Shown here: one piece after another, positions 42,436 through 51,915 of the stretch
Numbering within the stretch: position 1 is the stretch's first letter
Layout: the number at the start of each line of letters is the position of its first letter
Source of the DNA: an uncultured Bacilli bacterium
Lineage (GTDB): Bacteria; Bacillota_I; Bacilli_A; RFN20; CAG-449
DNA length: 64,000 nt
Direction: 5' to 3'
Assembly: GCA_947632435.1 (NCBI GenBank)
Contig: CANRPC010000002.1
Location: 1-64,000 of the forward strand
Program-made: the position numbers and the translations under genes
The notes under the pieces: model-generated
Databases searched by the model: none
Told to the model about the DNA's origin: nothing
Seen by the model: the letters and a program-made list of their open reading frames with translations, nothing else

Positions 42436-42735
42436 CTAATTCCCCTTTCTCAATTCAGAAGCAAGTACTTCTTCAATATACGCAAATTTTTCAGAGCCAC
42501 TTTTTACTGCTCTTAAACTTTCATTTAAAGTTTCATTCATTTTTTTAATAATCTTTTTATATTCATTTATAATTTTTAATGCTTCAACTGAAGTTCTATC
42601 ATTAAGTTGCCCTTTAAATCTATTTGATGAAATTTCTAAACGATTTAATTCATCATTTAAATGCTCTAATATTTTTACAAAACTTGTCTGGAGCATTTTA
42701 ATTTTAGCATAATTAAATTCAGTAAGTTGAGCCAT
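42436..42735 (-). CDS. WXG100-like small helical protein (RFKG at the turn)
   Basis: ~99 aa from ATG 42735 with GGAGG RBS; immediately after the FtsK gene stop. Confidence 0.65.
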   Translation of the reverse strand: MAQLTEFNYAKIKMLQTSFVKILEHLNDELNRLEISSNRFKGQLNDRTSVEALKIINEYKKIIKKMNETLNESLRAVKSGSEKFAYIEEVLASELRKGN

Positions 42736-42736
42736 A

Positions 42737-45700
42737 TTAATATTCCTCCTCAAATACTTTTAAGAAATCACTTTCACTTTTAAGTGAGTAATCAAATAAA
42801 CGTGTCTTAGAACTAATAAATTTAGTTTCAATAGTTGTTTCATTTGCAACAATTTTTGTAGAATTTACATGACAACAAGATGCTGGATATTTATTAGTGT
42901 CATTTCTGATATTAAATCCATCAGAAATTGCAAAATGATTTGCAGTATTATCTCTTTCAGTCGCAGTAATATAATCATTTAAATCAGCATAAATCGGACT
43001 TGATAATACTACGAAAATATTTTGACGATACCCTTTGCAATATAATTCCATTAAAGCTTGCATTGCTTTATATGGATCGACATCATCATTTATATCAATA
43101 GGTTCCACATTGGTTTTTGGATTTTTTAATAAATTATCATTTCCTCCAGTAAACATAGCAATAATATCGTCCGCGGAAGCATTATTTAAATCACTTGCAG
43201 ATTCTGTTTCTTCTTCTTTCTTTAATTCAAAAGATGTATCATCATCTTTCCATGAAGTTTCTTTTAACCAACTTACATTGTGAACAACAAGTAAATATGG
43301 AGTAGTATCTTTATTAGCTTTTTTATTTCTGTTTTGAAATATACTATGAACTTTTAAAATTTCTTTACAAGCTTCAATTTCACTATCTTTAATTACCACA
43401 TGTTTATTAATTAAATCATAATTAACATAATCTAAAAGTGCATTTAATTTATCTTTTATACCGCTTTCAATGCGAATATAACTTACATTTTCTTTATCAG
43501 ACAATAATTTACGTACTTTAAGCATGTACATAAAACCTAAAATAACGTTTCTTTCATAAATGGCAAGTCTATTAGATTCACCACTCATAATGTAATTTAA
43601 TGCTGATTGTTCTGATGAGAAACGCATTGCAACAGGTAAAGAAGAAGTTGATGTTACACCAATATAGCTTGAATATGAATCTTTATCAAGTTGTGCTTCT
43701 TCAAGAATAATATCTTTAAGATTTTTAACTTCACTAATTGGCATAATTTCTGTACTTCCAGCAATAACTTGTTCAAAATTATTTCCTAATGAAGCATATT
43801 TTTTACGAATAGTATCCGCTAAAGATAACTGCATTTCTGAACCAGTTTCTCCAGAGAATGCTAAACTTACAACTGATTTACTTTTACCTAAATCTGTAGA
43901 AATTAAAGCTTTTCCTTTTTCGCTTAAAATATTTCCCGCATCAAAATCCATTTCATTATATTTTTCTTCAAAAAGTCTACCAACAAAGCCATTTAAACCA
44001 ATTCTAATTTTAATTTGACTCATAGATCTTTCATTTAAACCTGCTGTAGAGTGACCTGAGAAGATAATTGTGATACCTGAACTTCTAACTCTGGTTAACA
44101 AAGAAAATATTCTTTCTTCGATAACATCATTTATCGAAGAATCATCGCCTTTTGAAGCACCACCTTGTAACATGGTATTAAATTCATCGATAATAAATAA
44201 TATTCTTGGCATAATTTTTGTAGTATTCTTAATGCCTGGTAAATTATTATACTCAACAATATTTGCTACTTTACTTTTAGCAATGATTTTCATACGATCA
44301 TTTTGTAAATTCTCTAACATGTCTAACATATCTAAAGCATTTTCTGTCGTACTTTTTAAAGATAAATAATTTATATGTGGTAAATATAAATCTTCGCCCT
44401 TTTTATATTGTGAAAATTCAGTAGATGCATCAACACCTTTAAAATCCACTAAACAAATATTTAATTCTTTTGGTGAATATGTTTTAGCCGCGGCAAAAAT
44501 TAATGTATGCATTAATGATGATTTACCAGATCCAGTAGTACCTAAAATAATCGCAGATGAATCATTTTTAGTATTAATTGTAAAATCATATGTATCGCCA
44601 TTTATTTTACCAATTGGAATTCTCAATTTATAATCATATATAGAATATTTTTCTGCATCACTTGCTTTTTCAACTTGATTCAAGAAACTTTCAAGATAAA
44701 GTATTGTCGCAGATTTATATCCTTGATTTATATTTTCCCAATATTTTAAATTATTAAAATTAGGTACAGTTAAAGCAAAACTTGCATCTTTATTATTAAA
44801 TGTAAATGTTTTTCTTTCAAAATCAAAATTATTTACATATACTGCGCCTAATTCTTTAGGATCTAAATAAGTATATTCTGGTTCATTAGAATAAGAATTT
44901 TTACTAGTTTCATAAACGCTTTTCTCACTAGCCTGGAAAATAATTGGAACAATACCAGTATCTTTATCTTTTATTAATGATTTTAATTTAGCAACTATTT
45001 CTTGATCACTGAAACCAAAAGGATAGTTATTAATAATTAAAAATTTAAAATCATGTTGATTATCAGGTGTTGCTTTATTGTAATTAAAAATATCACCATA
45101 TCCTTCAGAAAAATAAGTATCGGATCTATTTTGTCCTTCTAAAAATAATGCATCAATAACTTGCGAAATTTTTGATTTATCTCTTACTGTAGGCATGTAA
45201 ATTATATTTGAGCCTAAATATTTTTCTGCACGTTGAAGAATTGGCACAAAAGGTGAAGCTAAACTTTGATTATTAGAAGCAGGGCAGTCAATACTAGCAA
45301 TTTGTAATTTACGAACTGGAATTCTTCTAAATAATGTAAATAATAATTGTTCGAAATATTCGAAGAATTTACTTGCACTACGATCAGACATTATATAAGT
45401 TGGTAAATCAATAATAAGAGAACCTTGTTTTTTATCTAATTCCCAATATAATTTTTCTTCATCAAAACCATGTAAATCATCATTTAAAAATTTCTTAGAA
45501 AAATCCACAACTTCCTTTTTTTGTGGTGAATTTCTATGTAAACCCATTAAAAATGAAACATTATATCCATTACCGAATTCTATTTCACCATTATGTAATC
45601 TAAATTCTTTTTCTCGTGAACGTATATCGTGTAGTTCTTCTTTGATTTGTTGAATTTTATAATAAGAATCTAAGTTTTCAAATTTAGAGATTTCATTATA

Positions 45701-46261
45701 TTTTTCTTTTTCAGCAGTTAATTTATCTTCATAAGTAGAAATTATTTTATTCATTTCTCTTTGATAAACTTGTGAATCTTTTAATAATTTTATAATATTA
45801 TCTTTAATATATTGTGAATCAACATATGCTTGGAAAATTACATCTAAATATTTATTAAGAGTTTCGATATCTAATTTATTATTTGAATTAATTTGATTCA
45901 TCGCATCAAGAGTTTCATCTTGAATTTTTTGAGCCCAATCTTCAGTGTTTTTCTTTAAATTAAGATTAACTCTTGGTTTTTTACTCGCAATCTTTTTTTG
46001 AGCATTGCTTAAAAAACTTTCAAAAGGAAATTCTTTTTGAACATTCATCAAATCATCAATAATATTTTGAAATATTTTTGCTAATTCAAGATAATTTTGA
46101 CTGATTTCTTTATCAATTCCTTTTTTAGTTATATCAGCAATATCTTTTTTAATATTGCTTTCAGTTTTATCAAAAGTATCTTTTAAATATTTTATTTCCC
46201 CATAATAGGAATTCATGATTTGTTCAATTTCAATTAATAAATCGTTAATTTTCATACCCAT
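42737..46261 (-). CDS. FtsK/SpoIIIE-type ATPase (EssC-like role) with coiled-coil N-terminus
   Basis: 1174 aa; Walker A LGTTGSGKSSLMHTLIFAAA (44519-44542), LVDFKG, Walker B RILFIIDEFNTML (around 44180-44205); second C-terminal domain lacks an obvious P-loop. Confidence 0.85.
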   Translation of the reverse strand: MGMKINDLLIEIEQIMNSYYGEIKYLKDTFDKTESNIKKDIADITKKGIDKEISQNYLELAKIFQNIIDDLMNVQKEFPFESFLSNAQKKIASKKPRVNLNLKKNTEDWAQKIQDETLDAMNQINSNNKLDIETLNKYLDVIFQAYVDSQYIKDNIIKLLKDSQVYQREMNKIISTYEDKLTAEKEKYNEISKFENLDSYYKIQQIKEELHDIRSREKEFRLHNGEIEFGNGYNVSFLMGLHRNSPQKKEVVDFSKKFLNDDLHGFDEEKLYWELDKKQGSLIIDLPTYIMSDRSASKFFEYFEQLLFTLFRRIPVRKLQIASIDCPASNNQSLASPFVPILQRAEKYLGSNIIYMPTVRDKSKISQVIDALFLEGQNRSDTYFSEGYGDIFNYNKATPDNQHDFKFLIINNYPFGFSDQEIVAKLKSLIKDKDTGIVPIIFQASEKSVYETSKNSYSNEPEYTYLDPKELGAVYVNNFDFERKTFTFNNKDASFALTVPNFNNLKYWENINQGYKSATILYLESFLNQVEKASDAEKYSIYDYKLRIPIGKINGDTYDFTINTKNDSSAIILGTTGSGKSSLMHTLIFAAAKTYSPKELNICLVDFKGVDASTEFSQYKKGEDLYLPHINYLSLKSTTENALDMLDMLENLQNDRMKIIAKSKVANIVEYNNLPGIKNTTKIMPRILFIIDEFNTMLQGGASKGDDSSINDVIEERIFSLLTRVRSSGITIIFSGHSTAGLNERSMSQIKIRIGLNGFVGRLFEEKYNEMDFDAGNILSEKGKALISTDLGKSKSVVSLAFSGETGSEMQLSLADTIRKKYASLGNNFEQVIAGSTEIMPISEVKNLKDIILEEAQLDKDSYSSYIGVTSTSSLPVAMRFSSEQSALNYIMSGESNRLAIYERNVILGFMYMLKVRKLLSDKENVSYIRIESGIKDKLNALLDYVNYDLINKHVVIKDSEIEACKEILKVHSIFQNRNKKANKDTTPYLLVVHNVSWLKETSWKDDDTSFELKKEEETESASDLNNASADDIIAMFTGGNDNLLKNPKTNVEPIDINDDVDPYKAMQALMELYCKGYRQNIFVVLSSPIYADLNDYITATERDNTANHFAISDGFNIRNDTNKYPASCCHVNSTKIVANETTIETKFISSKTRLFDYSLKSESDFLKVFEEEY

Positions 46262-46272
46262 TCACCACCAAA

Positions 46273-49200
46273 TTATAGATCATATTTTGTAATACTTGCT
46301 ATGCATAAACCAAAGCCTGCAAATATTTCAACTATACCCAAGAATATATTAAATCCGCCAAATACAAACGAAACAATTGAAAGCATCAAAACAAACATTC
46401 CGCCAAAACCAAATAATAATGCAGGAACATTTTCAAAGCTTTCTTCATTTTGCCATACTATAGATAATATTAAGAACAAAACATTAACAGTATTAAAGAT
46501 AAAGTAGAAGATTTTTGCAAGAGCAATTCCACCATTTATACGAATTACAAGATAACCAATTGGTATTAAATATATAAATACTAAAGTTAATATTATAAAT
46601 AATTTATATGCATTTTCTAAATAACGAGTTTCAAATACTGTTAATGAAGATAAGGCAATGAATGCAAATGCCATATAAACAGTATTTGCTGTATTAATAT
46701 TTCCAATAAGAGGATTTAATAACATAGTTAAAGTTAACATAGGAAGCAAACTATTAAATATCAAAGTAAATATTGTGAAATCGCCACTATTACGTTTTAA
46801 CCCAACTATACAAATTATTGAAGTAACAATAAAAGTTAAAATTGTCATAGAAAGATGAGAACTATATTCATAAGGAATAACTTTTGTAATCATTAAAACA
46901 ATAATTAAAATTGCAATAGCTTCTAAAATTGCAAAAGGAATAAATGCTCCTAAGCCATTCAATTTATCCATAATTGAATCAGCAAAATCTTCAATATATG
47001 AACCAACATGTAAAACAATAGAAATAATTCCTAAAATTATAGATAAAATTGGAATCATAAATAAAAGTGAAAGTGCAGTAAGAGTAAGAGCAGAAGCAAT
47101 GCTACCTAACAAATTCATTTTAAAAGTAGCATCATCTTTTTTAACACATAATCTAATTAGATAATTAATTTCTAATGCTCCAACTCCTGCTAAAATAATA
47201 AATGCTGAAATATCTGGATTATTTTGAACCAATAAATTAAATAAAGGAATTATTAATAAGATATAAATAAATCTAACTAACAATGATCCTAAGATACTTT
47301 TACAATATTTTTTCTGCCAAATTTCAAAAACAAACATGACTGAATTTATAACTAATGCTAACCCAACACTAGAAGAAACAAGAATAGATGATATAAATAA
47401 ATTTGAAAATAAATAATCATCGTTCATTACAAATGGACATGCAAGAATTATAAATGATAATAAAGGATATAAAAGATTTAATATGAATAACGGCTTTGTT
47501 TGATAATCATGATTAAGAAAAATACCTATTTGAGAAAAGATAGTTGTTAATACAAATGTTGCCGCTGTAACACATAAAATTTCTATTGGGAAGATAGTTC
47601 TTGTAAATATAAATAATGCAGCAATACCTGCAATACCTAATATTGTTACTAAAACAGAAATGAATTGTGTTTCACCAGAAAATATTTTAATAAATAAACT
47701 AACAGGTGAAAATAATACATCTTTAACTTTTGAAAAGAATGAAGCAACTTTAGATTTTCGTGAATTGCTCTTTTCTGCTTTTGCAAATGAATTTCTTAAT
47801 TTAATCCATTCATTATAATAAGGAAAAGCATTTTTAAATTTTTCCTTTTTATATTGATTATCAGTAGTTCTAAATAATTTAACAGTTTTGTCATCTTTTT
47901 TAGCATTAATATATTTATTGTAAAAAAGAACATATTTTTGCATTCTTAATAATTCATTAATAAAATCAATTTCATTATGAATTTTATTTAAAACATCCAT
48001 ATTACTAATAAATGGTTTTGATTTATTATTAATAGATTTTTCAAGTGTTACCACTTCTGATTCAATATCGGAAACACTTTTTTTAGAAACTAAGAATTTA
48101 GATTCTGTTAGCATTTTTGCTTTATCTTTATCGTAATTACTATGTAATTTTTGTAATTCCTTTAAATAAGGTGCGTAAATTTCTGTAATTTGTTTTTCAG
48201 TATCTAAAGCTATATATACATCTTTTTTACTCTTTAAATAAGTAGTTAAGGAATTATAATCACTTTTTAAAACATTAATTTTTTGTTTTTGTTCATCATG
48301 TACAAGATTAAATTCTTCACCAGAACATAATTTTAATATATTATTTGTGTCACTAATTAATAATTCCAAATCTTTTTCTTTTTTACGATAATCTATAAAA
48401 AATTGTTTAACAGATTTCTGATATTCTTTTACAAGTTGATTAATTTGAGAAGAGTATTTATTGAAGTAATCAATAATCTTATTTTCTAAAGAAATTACAT
48501 TATTTAAAGCAGTTTTATTAGTTAATGCACTTGAAAGTTTTTGATAATATGCATACAAAACTTGATAATCTTTTAAAGTATCTGAAGGGACATATTTATC
48601 TTCTAACTCTAATTTAATATTATTTAAATTTGTAACACTCTTATAAAATTTATTTACTGAAGTATCTAAAGAAGCGTCTTTATTTAATTTATCAATAAAT
48701 TCAACTTTTGATTTTTCAAGAATTTTTAAGCTTTTTTCAATATCAGTGGTAAATAATTTTTTAGAATTATTAACTCCATCTATAAATTCAACAGCTTTAT
48801 TTAATTGCTTTTTATGAGCAAAAACAGATGATAATTTACTATCAAGATTAAAAAGTTCTTCATAAATAGTCATAATATCTTTAGGAACATAAATACAATT
48901 TAAAGCTTTCTTTTGATCAATTAATTTGTTTGTGGCCTTATAAAATGCATCAAATGTTGTTTCTAAATTATGGTTTTTATTTAATTTATCGACAAATTCC
49001 GTTTTGGAACGATCTAATAGTTTAATATTATCTAAGATGGTTGCAGTTTTTAATGCATTGGTTTTATTAACATTATCAATAAATTCAAGAGTATCTATTC
49101 CTAAATCATAATTATCTACAATTTTCGAAAATTGTTGAAAAATATTTATTAATGAATCTTTTTTTCCTAAACTTGTTTTTAACAATGGATTGTTTAAGTT

Positions 49201-49485
49201 TTTGAATACAGGAGAATTTAATGCATCGCAAACACTCATTAATTCTTTTAAAGATGAAGTAATATTTTTAATATCATTTGGATTTTTTTGTAATTTTGCA
49301 AAACATTTTAAATCAATTTTTCCAGAACTTAAATTTGCAAGCGAAAGATAACTTTTAATTAAAGCTTCATTATTATTAGCAATAGAATCTAATTTTGAAT
49401 TTAATCTAGATAAACTATCCTCTAAATAAACATTTTTAATTTCTTTTGATATTTTTAAGTTAATAAAATTTTTATTAATTTGCAT
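46273..49485 (-). CDS. Large protein: coiled-coil N-terminal half with ~99-aa tandem repeat, polytopic membrane C-terminal half
   Basis: 1070 aa from ATG 49485 (TTG 49497 in the ORF track); GGAGAG RBS; many hydrophobic segments after residue ~610. Confidence 0.75.
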   Translation of the reverse strand: MQINKNFINLKISKEIKNVYLEDSLSRLNSKLDSIANNNEALIKSYLSLANLSSGKIDLKCFAKLQKNPNDIKNITSSLKELMSVCDALNSPVFKNLNNPLLKTSLGKKDSLINIFQQFSKIVDNYDLGIDTLEFIDNVNKTNALKTATILDNIKLLDRSKTEFVDKLNKNHNLETTFDAFYKATNKLIDQKKALNCIYVPKDIMTIYEELFNLDSKLSSVFAHKKQLNKAVEFIDGVNNSKKLFTTDIEKSLKILEKSKVEFIDKLNKDASLDTSVNKFYKSVTNLNNIKLELEDKYVPSDTLKDYQVLYAYYQKLSSALTNKTALNNVISLENKIIDYFNKYSSQINQLVKEYQKSVKQFFIDYRKKEKDLELLISDTNNILKLCSGEEFNLVHDEQKQKINVLKSDYNSLTTYLKSKKDVYIALDTEKQITEIYAPYLKELQKLHSNYDKDKAKMLTESKFLVSKKSVSDIESEVVTLEKSINNKSKPFISNMDVLNKIHNEIDFINELLRMQKYVLFYNKYINAKKDDKTVKLFRTTDNQYKKEKFKNAFPYYNEWIKLRNSFAKAEKSNSRKSKVASFFSKVKDVLFSPVSLFIKIFSGETQFISVLVTILGIAGIAALFIFTRTIFPIEILCVTAATFVLTTIFSQIGIFLNHDYQTKPLFILNLLYPLLSFIILACPFVMNDDYLFSNLFISSILVSSSVGLALVINSVMFVFEIWQKKYCKSILGSLLVRFIYILLIIPLFNLLVQNNPDISAFIILAGVGALEINYLIRLCVKKDDATFKMNLLGSIASALTLTALSLLFMIPILSIILGIISIVLHVGSYIEDFADSIMDKLNGLGAFIPFAILEAIAILIIVLMITKVIPYEYSSHLSMTILTFIVTSIICIVGLKRNSGDFTIFTLIFNSLLPMLTLTMLLNPLIGNINTANTVYMAFAFIALSSLTVFETRYLENAYKLFIILTLVFIYLIPIGYLVIRINGGIALAKIFYFIFNTVNVLFLILSIVWQNEESFENVPALLFGFGGMFVLMLSIVSFVFGGFNIFLGIVEIFAGFGLCIASITKYDL

Positions 49486-49520
49486 AAAACTCTCCAAATC
49501 TACATCTTATAATATGTTAT

Positions 49521-49550
49521 ATTATAAACCTCAAGTACCTCTAATATCAA
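49521..49550 (-). promoter_or_regulatory. Candidate promoter for the T7SS-like operon
   Basis: Minus strand TTGATA - 18 nt - TATAAT, about 36 nt upstream of ATG 49485. Confidence 0.6.
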
Positions 49551-49740
49551 CAAAAATAAAAGTGAACATTTTATGTTTTAACACCTTTTGCATATTTATT
49601 TTATTAAAAAGGGTCAAAAACAAGTATATAAATCACATTTATTTTTTTTATGCATTTCTAATTTAAATAGTTAAAAATGCATACTTATTTTATCAATAAA
49701 AGTGTTAAAAAAGTGCTAAAATTACTATTTTTTTTTAAAT

Positions 49741-49770
49741 TTGTAAATCGAAATTAAAATATGCTAAAAT
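49741..49770 (+). promoter_or_regulatory. Candidate extended -10 promoter for the sensor kinase gene
   Basis: TTGTAA - 18 nt - TGCTAAAAT ending 6 nt before the ATG at 49777. Confidence 0.5.
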
Positions 49771-49776
49771 AAAAAT

Positions 49777-51138
49777 ATGAAAAATAAATTACTTTTTTTA
49801 GGAACTACACTTATAAGTTTTATTGGCATAATAGCGCAACTTATTTTTTTATCTTTAAATATTGTTTCTATTCCAAATATTTCTGTTGGTGAAGTTTATA
49901 TGGTAGTTTTATTATTATTAATTATTGTCATAATTGTAGAAATAGTTTCTGTTTATACAATCGATGATTCTACATACCATACAATTGTACTTGCTTCATC
50001 TCTTTTTTTGCTTTATTTATTTTCAACAGATACAAAATTGTTTTTTTCAAGTATAAATATTAATTTATCAGATAATATTTTAGGCTTATTCAGTGAATTT
50101 GCTTTTATTATTTTATCTTTTTGCTGTTGCTGGTATATGCTTTATTTATATAAATTAAAATTAAATAAAAATATGCTTATTTTTTTACACATTTTAATAT
50201 TTAGCCTTTTTATTTTATATGCTATTACATTATTTTTTGATTATGGATATATCATGCATTTAATTATCAGTATTATTTTTATTACAATCTTTTTTGTAAT
50301 ATTAAAAAAAGTAACCGAAAAACAAAAAATATATTTTACAACATATTTAACGATTATTGTTTTTTATTTTAGTTTAGGCACACAAAATTCAAACGTTTTT
50401 GCTTATTGTAATATTTTACCTGTTGTCATTGGAATACCATTATTTTTTGCAACATTAACTTTTATGATGTTCATAATAGTTTATATGCATTTTTCAATAC
50501 ATTCTGATAGTAAAGCGATAAAATCAAATGAATATAAACAACAAGCCGAAATATTTGAAACAAAAGCATTAACAGAACAAATTAAACCTCATTTTATATT
50601 TAATTCATTAGAAACAATTAGAGAATTGTATCATGAAAATATTGAACTTGGCGATGAAGCTTTGACTTTAATGGCTAAATATATGCGATCAAGTATTAAT
50701 TCTTTTGATAACGAATTTGTTCCTTTTGAAGAAGAACTGAATAATATATTTAACTATACTGAACTTAAAAATATTAATAATCAAAACAAAATTGAAGTTA
50801 TTTTTAATATCGATTTTACCGATTTTTATGTTCCTCCTTTTTCTATTCAACCATTTGTAGAAAACGCTTTAAAATATAGCGGTGTTGAAGAAAAAGAAAA
50901 TGGTAATATAATAATTTCTTCATATAAAGAAGATAATAACGCTGTGATTATTATTAACGATAATGGTAAGGGATTTAATATGGAAAATATTTCATCTTCA
51001 TCACATGGAATTAAAAATGCTTGTGAGCGATTTAATTTAGCTTTTGGAATTATTCCTGAGATTAAAAGTGAAATAAATAAAGGCACTAATATAAAAATTG
51101 TCATAAATCTAGACAAACAAGAAAAGAGGCAAAAATGA
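49777..51138 (+). CDS. LytS/YpdA-like sensor histidine kinase
   Basis: Multi-TM N-terminus; His_kinase motif QIKPHFIFNSLETIRELYHEN; HATPase NDNGKGFN. Confidence 0.87.
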   Translation: MKNKLLFLGTTLISFIGIIAQLIFLSLNIVSIPNISVGEVYMVVLLLLIIVIIVEIVSVYTIDDSTYHTIVLASSLFLLYLFSTDTKLFFSSININLSDNILGLFSEFAFIILSFCCCWYMLYLYKLKLNKNMLIFLHILIFSLFILYAITLFFDYGYIMHLIISIIFITIFFVILKKVTEKQKIYFTTYLTIIVFYFSLGTQNSNVFAYCNILPVVIGIPLFFATLTFMMFIIVYMHFSIHSDSKAIKSNEYKQQAEIFETKALTEQIKPHFIFNSLETIRELYHENIELGDEALTLMAKYMRSSINSFDNEFVPFEEELNNIFNYTELKNINNQNKIEVIFNIDFTDFYVPPFSIQPFVENALKYSGVEEKENGNIIISSYKEDNNAVIIINDNGKGFNMENISSSSHGIKNACERFNLAFGIIPEIKSEINKGTNIKIVINLDKQEKRQK

Positions 51139-51914
51139 AAATTGTTATTATTGATGATGAAATATTATCTTTACAATCTTTTTTAAGTGAAATAATTGAT
51201 TACGATATAGATTATAAATTCTTTAAAGATGGGAATATAGCGTTAGATTATATCAGAAAGAATAATATTGATGCCATATTTACAGATATTGGTATGCCAA
51301 ATATTGATGGATTGAATTTGGCAGAAAAAGCCATTACAATTCATCCAAATATTCCACTTGTATTTATTACAGGAATGGCTATAACAATAAATGATTTAAA
51401 TGACAAAATTAAAGCCAATACGATAGGCTTTATGTACAAACCATATAACAATAATCAACTTAGAGAATTTATAAATATAATTAAGAAAAGAACGCCAATA
51501 CTTTATGTTAAAATGTTCGATGTTTTTGATTGTTTTGTCGATGGCAAAATTGTTTCTTTTTCTTCCGCAAAATCAAAAGAATTGTTTGCTTTATTAATAA
51601 CATATAATGGAAAGAGTTTAACTATGAATGATGCAATAAGCCTTTTATGGGGAAATTATGATATTGAAAAAGCAAAAATATTATATCGAAATGCTGTATT
51701 TAGATTACGTCGAACATTACAAGATATTTCTTTAAATTGCGTTGATTTTAAAAGAGCAATGTTAACTCTTGATAAAACTCACATTCAATGTGATTACTGG
51801 GATTTTTTGAAAACAGGTGAAGGCCCATATCATGGTGAATTTTGTAAAAGCTATGACTGGAGTATAGATTATTTATATGAATTAGATAAAATTGTGGAAA
51901 AAAGAAGAAACTAG
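51135..51914 (+). CDS. Response regulator with SARP/OmpR-like winged-helix output domain
   Basis: VIIDDE...IFTDIGMPNIDGL...FITG; C-terminal SAKSKELFALLITYNGKSLTMNDAISLLWG...RNAVFRLRRTLQ. Confidence 0.85.
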   Translation: MKIVIIDDEILSLQSFLSEIIDYDIDYKFFKDGNIALDYIRKNNIDAIFTDIGMPNIDGLNLAEKAITIHPNIPLVFITGMAITINDLNDKIKANTIGFMYKPYNNNQLREFINIIKKRTPILYVKMFDVFDCFVDGKIVSFSSAKSKELFALLITYNGKSLTMNDAISLLWGNYDIEKAKILYRNAVFRLRRTLQDISLNCVDFKRAMLTLDKTHIQCDYWDFLKTGEGPYHGEFCKSYDWSIDYLYELDKIVEKRRN

Positions 51915-51915
51915 A

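Noticed and set aside
42217-42548. Plus-strand ORFs opposite the WXG-like genes as possible antitoxins
   Set aside because: Fully antisense to better-supported genes; low-complexity, no RBS
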